From Stratiolaelaps scimitus (Eukaryota > Arthropoda > Arachnida > Mesostigmata > Laelapidae), in assembly GCA_019614645.1 (NCBI GenBank), contig JABWDB010000004.1, positions 2,356,001 through 2,420,000 on the forward strand: a stretch of DNA of 64,000 bases, given 5' to 3'. Positions 63,684-64,000 of this stretch are shown one piece after another. The notes beneath the pieces are model-generated. The model ran no database searches. It saw only the letters and a program-made list of their open reading frames with translations, and was not told the DNA's origin. The position numbers and the translations under genes are program-made. The first letter of the stretch is position 1, and every line of letters starts with the position of its first letter.

Positions 63684-63843
63684 TAATCTGATAACTTCGA
63701 TGACAGAGGCATTTGGTGTTTCGATTTTCACAAGATTCAACGATTAGCTCCACAAACACAACGTACAGTGCATACAATGCCGATATTAAAGGTACAGGTT
63801 TGTCAGCTGGCTCACATGGTGGACGAAAGTCGCTCAATGATAT
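63684..63843 (-). CDS. Gene B upstream exon (5' end of gene not identified)
   Basis: This exon codes for 53 residues plus one base. The minus-strand acceptor is AATAACGTGCAG|ATATC (pyrimidine tract only fair) and the donor CAGATTA|GTGAGA is good. It enters in phase 0 and leaves in phase 1. The peptide has ISLSDFRPPCEPADKPVPL, a hydrophobic stretch SALYALYVVFVELIVE and a Cys cluster SCENRNTKCLCHRSY. The three exons sum to 690 nt, exactly 230 codons with the stop. Earlier exons must lie in the last 157 bases or beyond the window. The cysteines and glycosylation sites suggest the secretory pathway. No family recognised. Confidence 0.5.
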
Positions 63844-64000
63844 CTGCACGTTATTGAAGTTGTTCTAGAATTGCGTAAATATACATCATTCACGCTCATA
63901 TTCTTATTAATGTATGCTATTAGGGAAATCAAAAATTTCTTCCTTGTTGACATTATGTTTTTCTAAATTTTGGTCAGAATTCAGTCCAATCGATTCGAAC
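63844..64000. other. Intron or 5' part of gene B, unresolved
   Basis: AT-rich, with no exon or start codon that can be defended. The window ends here. Confidence 0.4.

Overview
The window is eukaryotic nuclear DNA. It has no operons or ribosome binding sites. Genes are split by GT-AG introns and sit in long AT-rich non-coding sequence full of (TA)n, (TG)n and (ATT)n microsatellites, with LINE and tRNA-SINE debris. The overall look (about 40-45% GC by eye, one intron of about 37.5 kb next to introns of 90-600 bp, many (TA)n tracts) suggests an arthropod, perhaps a chelicerate such as a mite or tick. That is an impression; no recognised marker gene supports it.

Gene A is on the + strand, about 15.1-60.8 kb. 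A signal-peptide exon (16029-16110) follows a TATA-like element and a leader. After a 37.5 kb intron come a short shared exon (53611-53793) and two alternative continuations. One is a single large terminal exon (53883-55759) with its own stop and AATAAA. The other is five proline-rich exons (56333-56977, 57169-57706, 58160-58575, 58874-59103, 59694-60098) with a separate AATAAA. Every junction keeps phase, and both assembled frames are exact multiples of three: 713 aa and 832 aa. Both predicted proteins look secreted, cysteine-free after the signal peptide and mostly disordered. I do not recognise the family.

Gene B is on the - strand from the right edge down to 61257 (5' end not identified). 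Three phase-compatible exons (63843-63684, 62291-61931, 61425-61257) encode the C-terminal 229 residues of an unrecognised, probably secretory-pathway protein. Genes A and B converge; their candidate poly(A) signals are about 150 bp apart.

The remainder is non-coding as far as I can see. 1-15 kb is intergenic, with a 5'-truncated LINE-like 3' end flanked by a 14 bp target-site duplication (8228-8721) and a tRNA-derived SINE (13621-13805). A second copy of that SINE lies in an intron of gene B (62676-62870), with tail fragments at 35.7 kb and 51.2 kb and a related tRNA-like head in gene A's last intron. The large intron of gene A holds microsatellites, two weak reverse-transcriptase remnants, a perfect 12 bp hairpin and several GC-richer islands. 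Three islands contain short ATG frames that begin like signal peptides. No CRISPR, bacterial, viral or defence-type system was seen.
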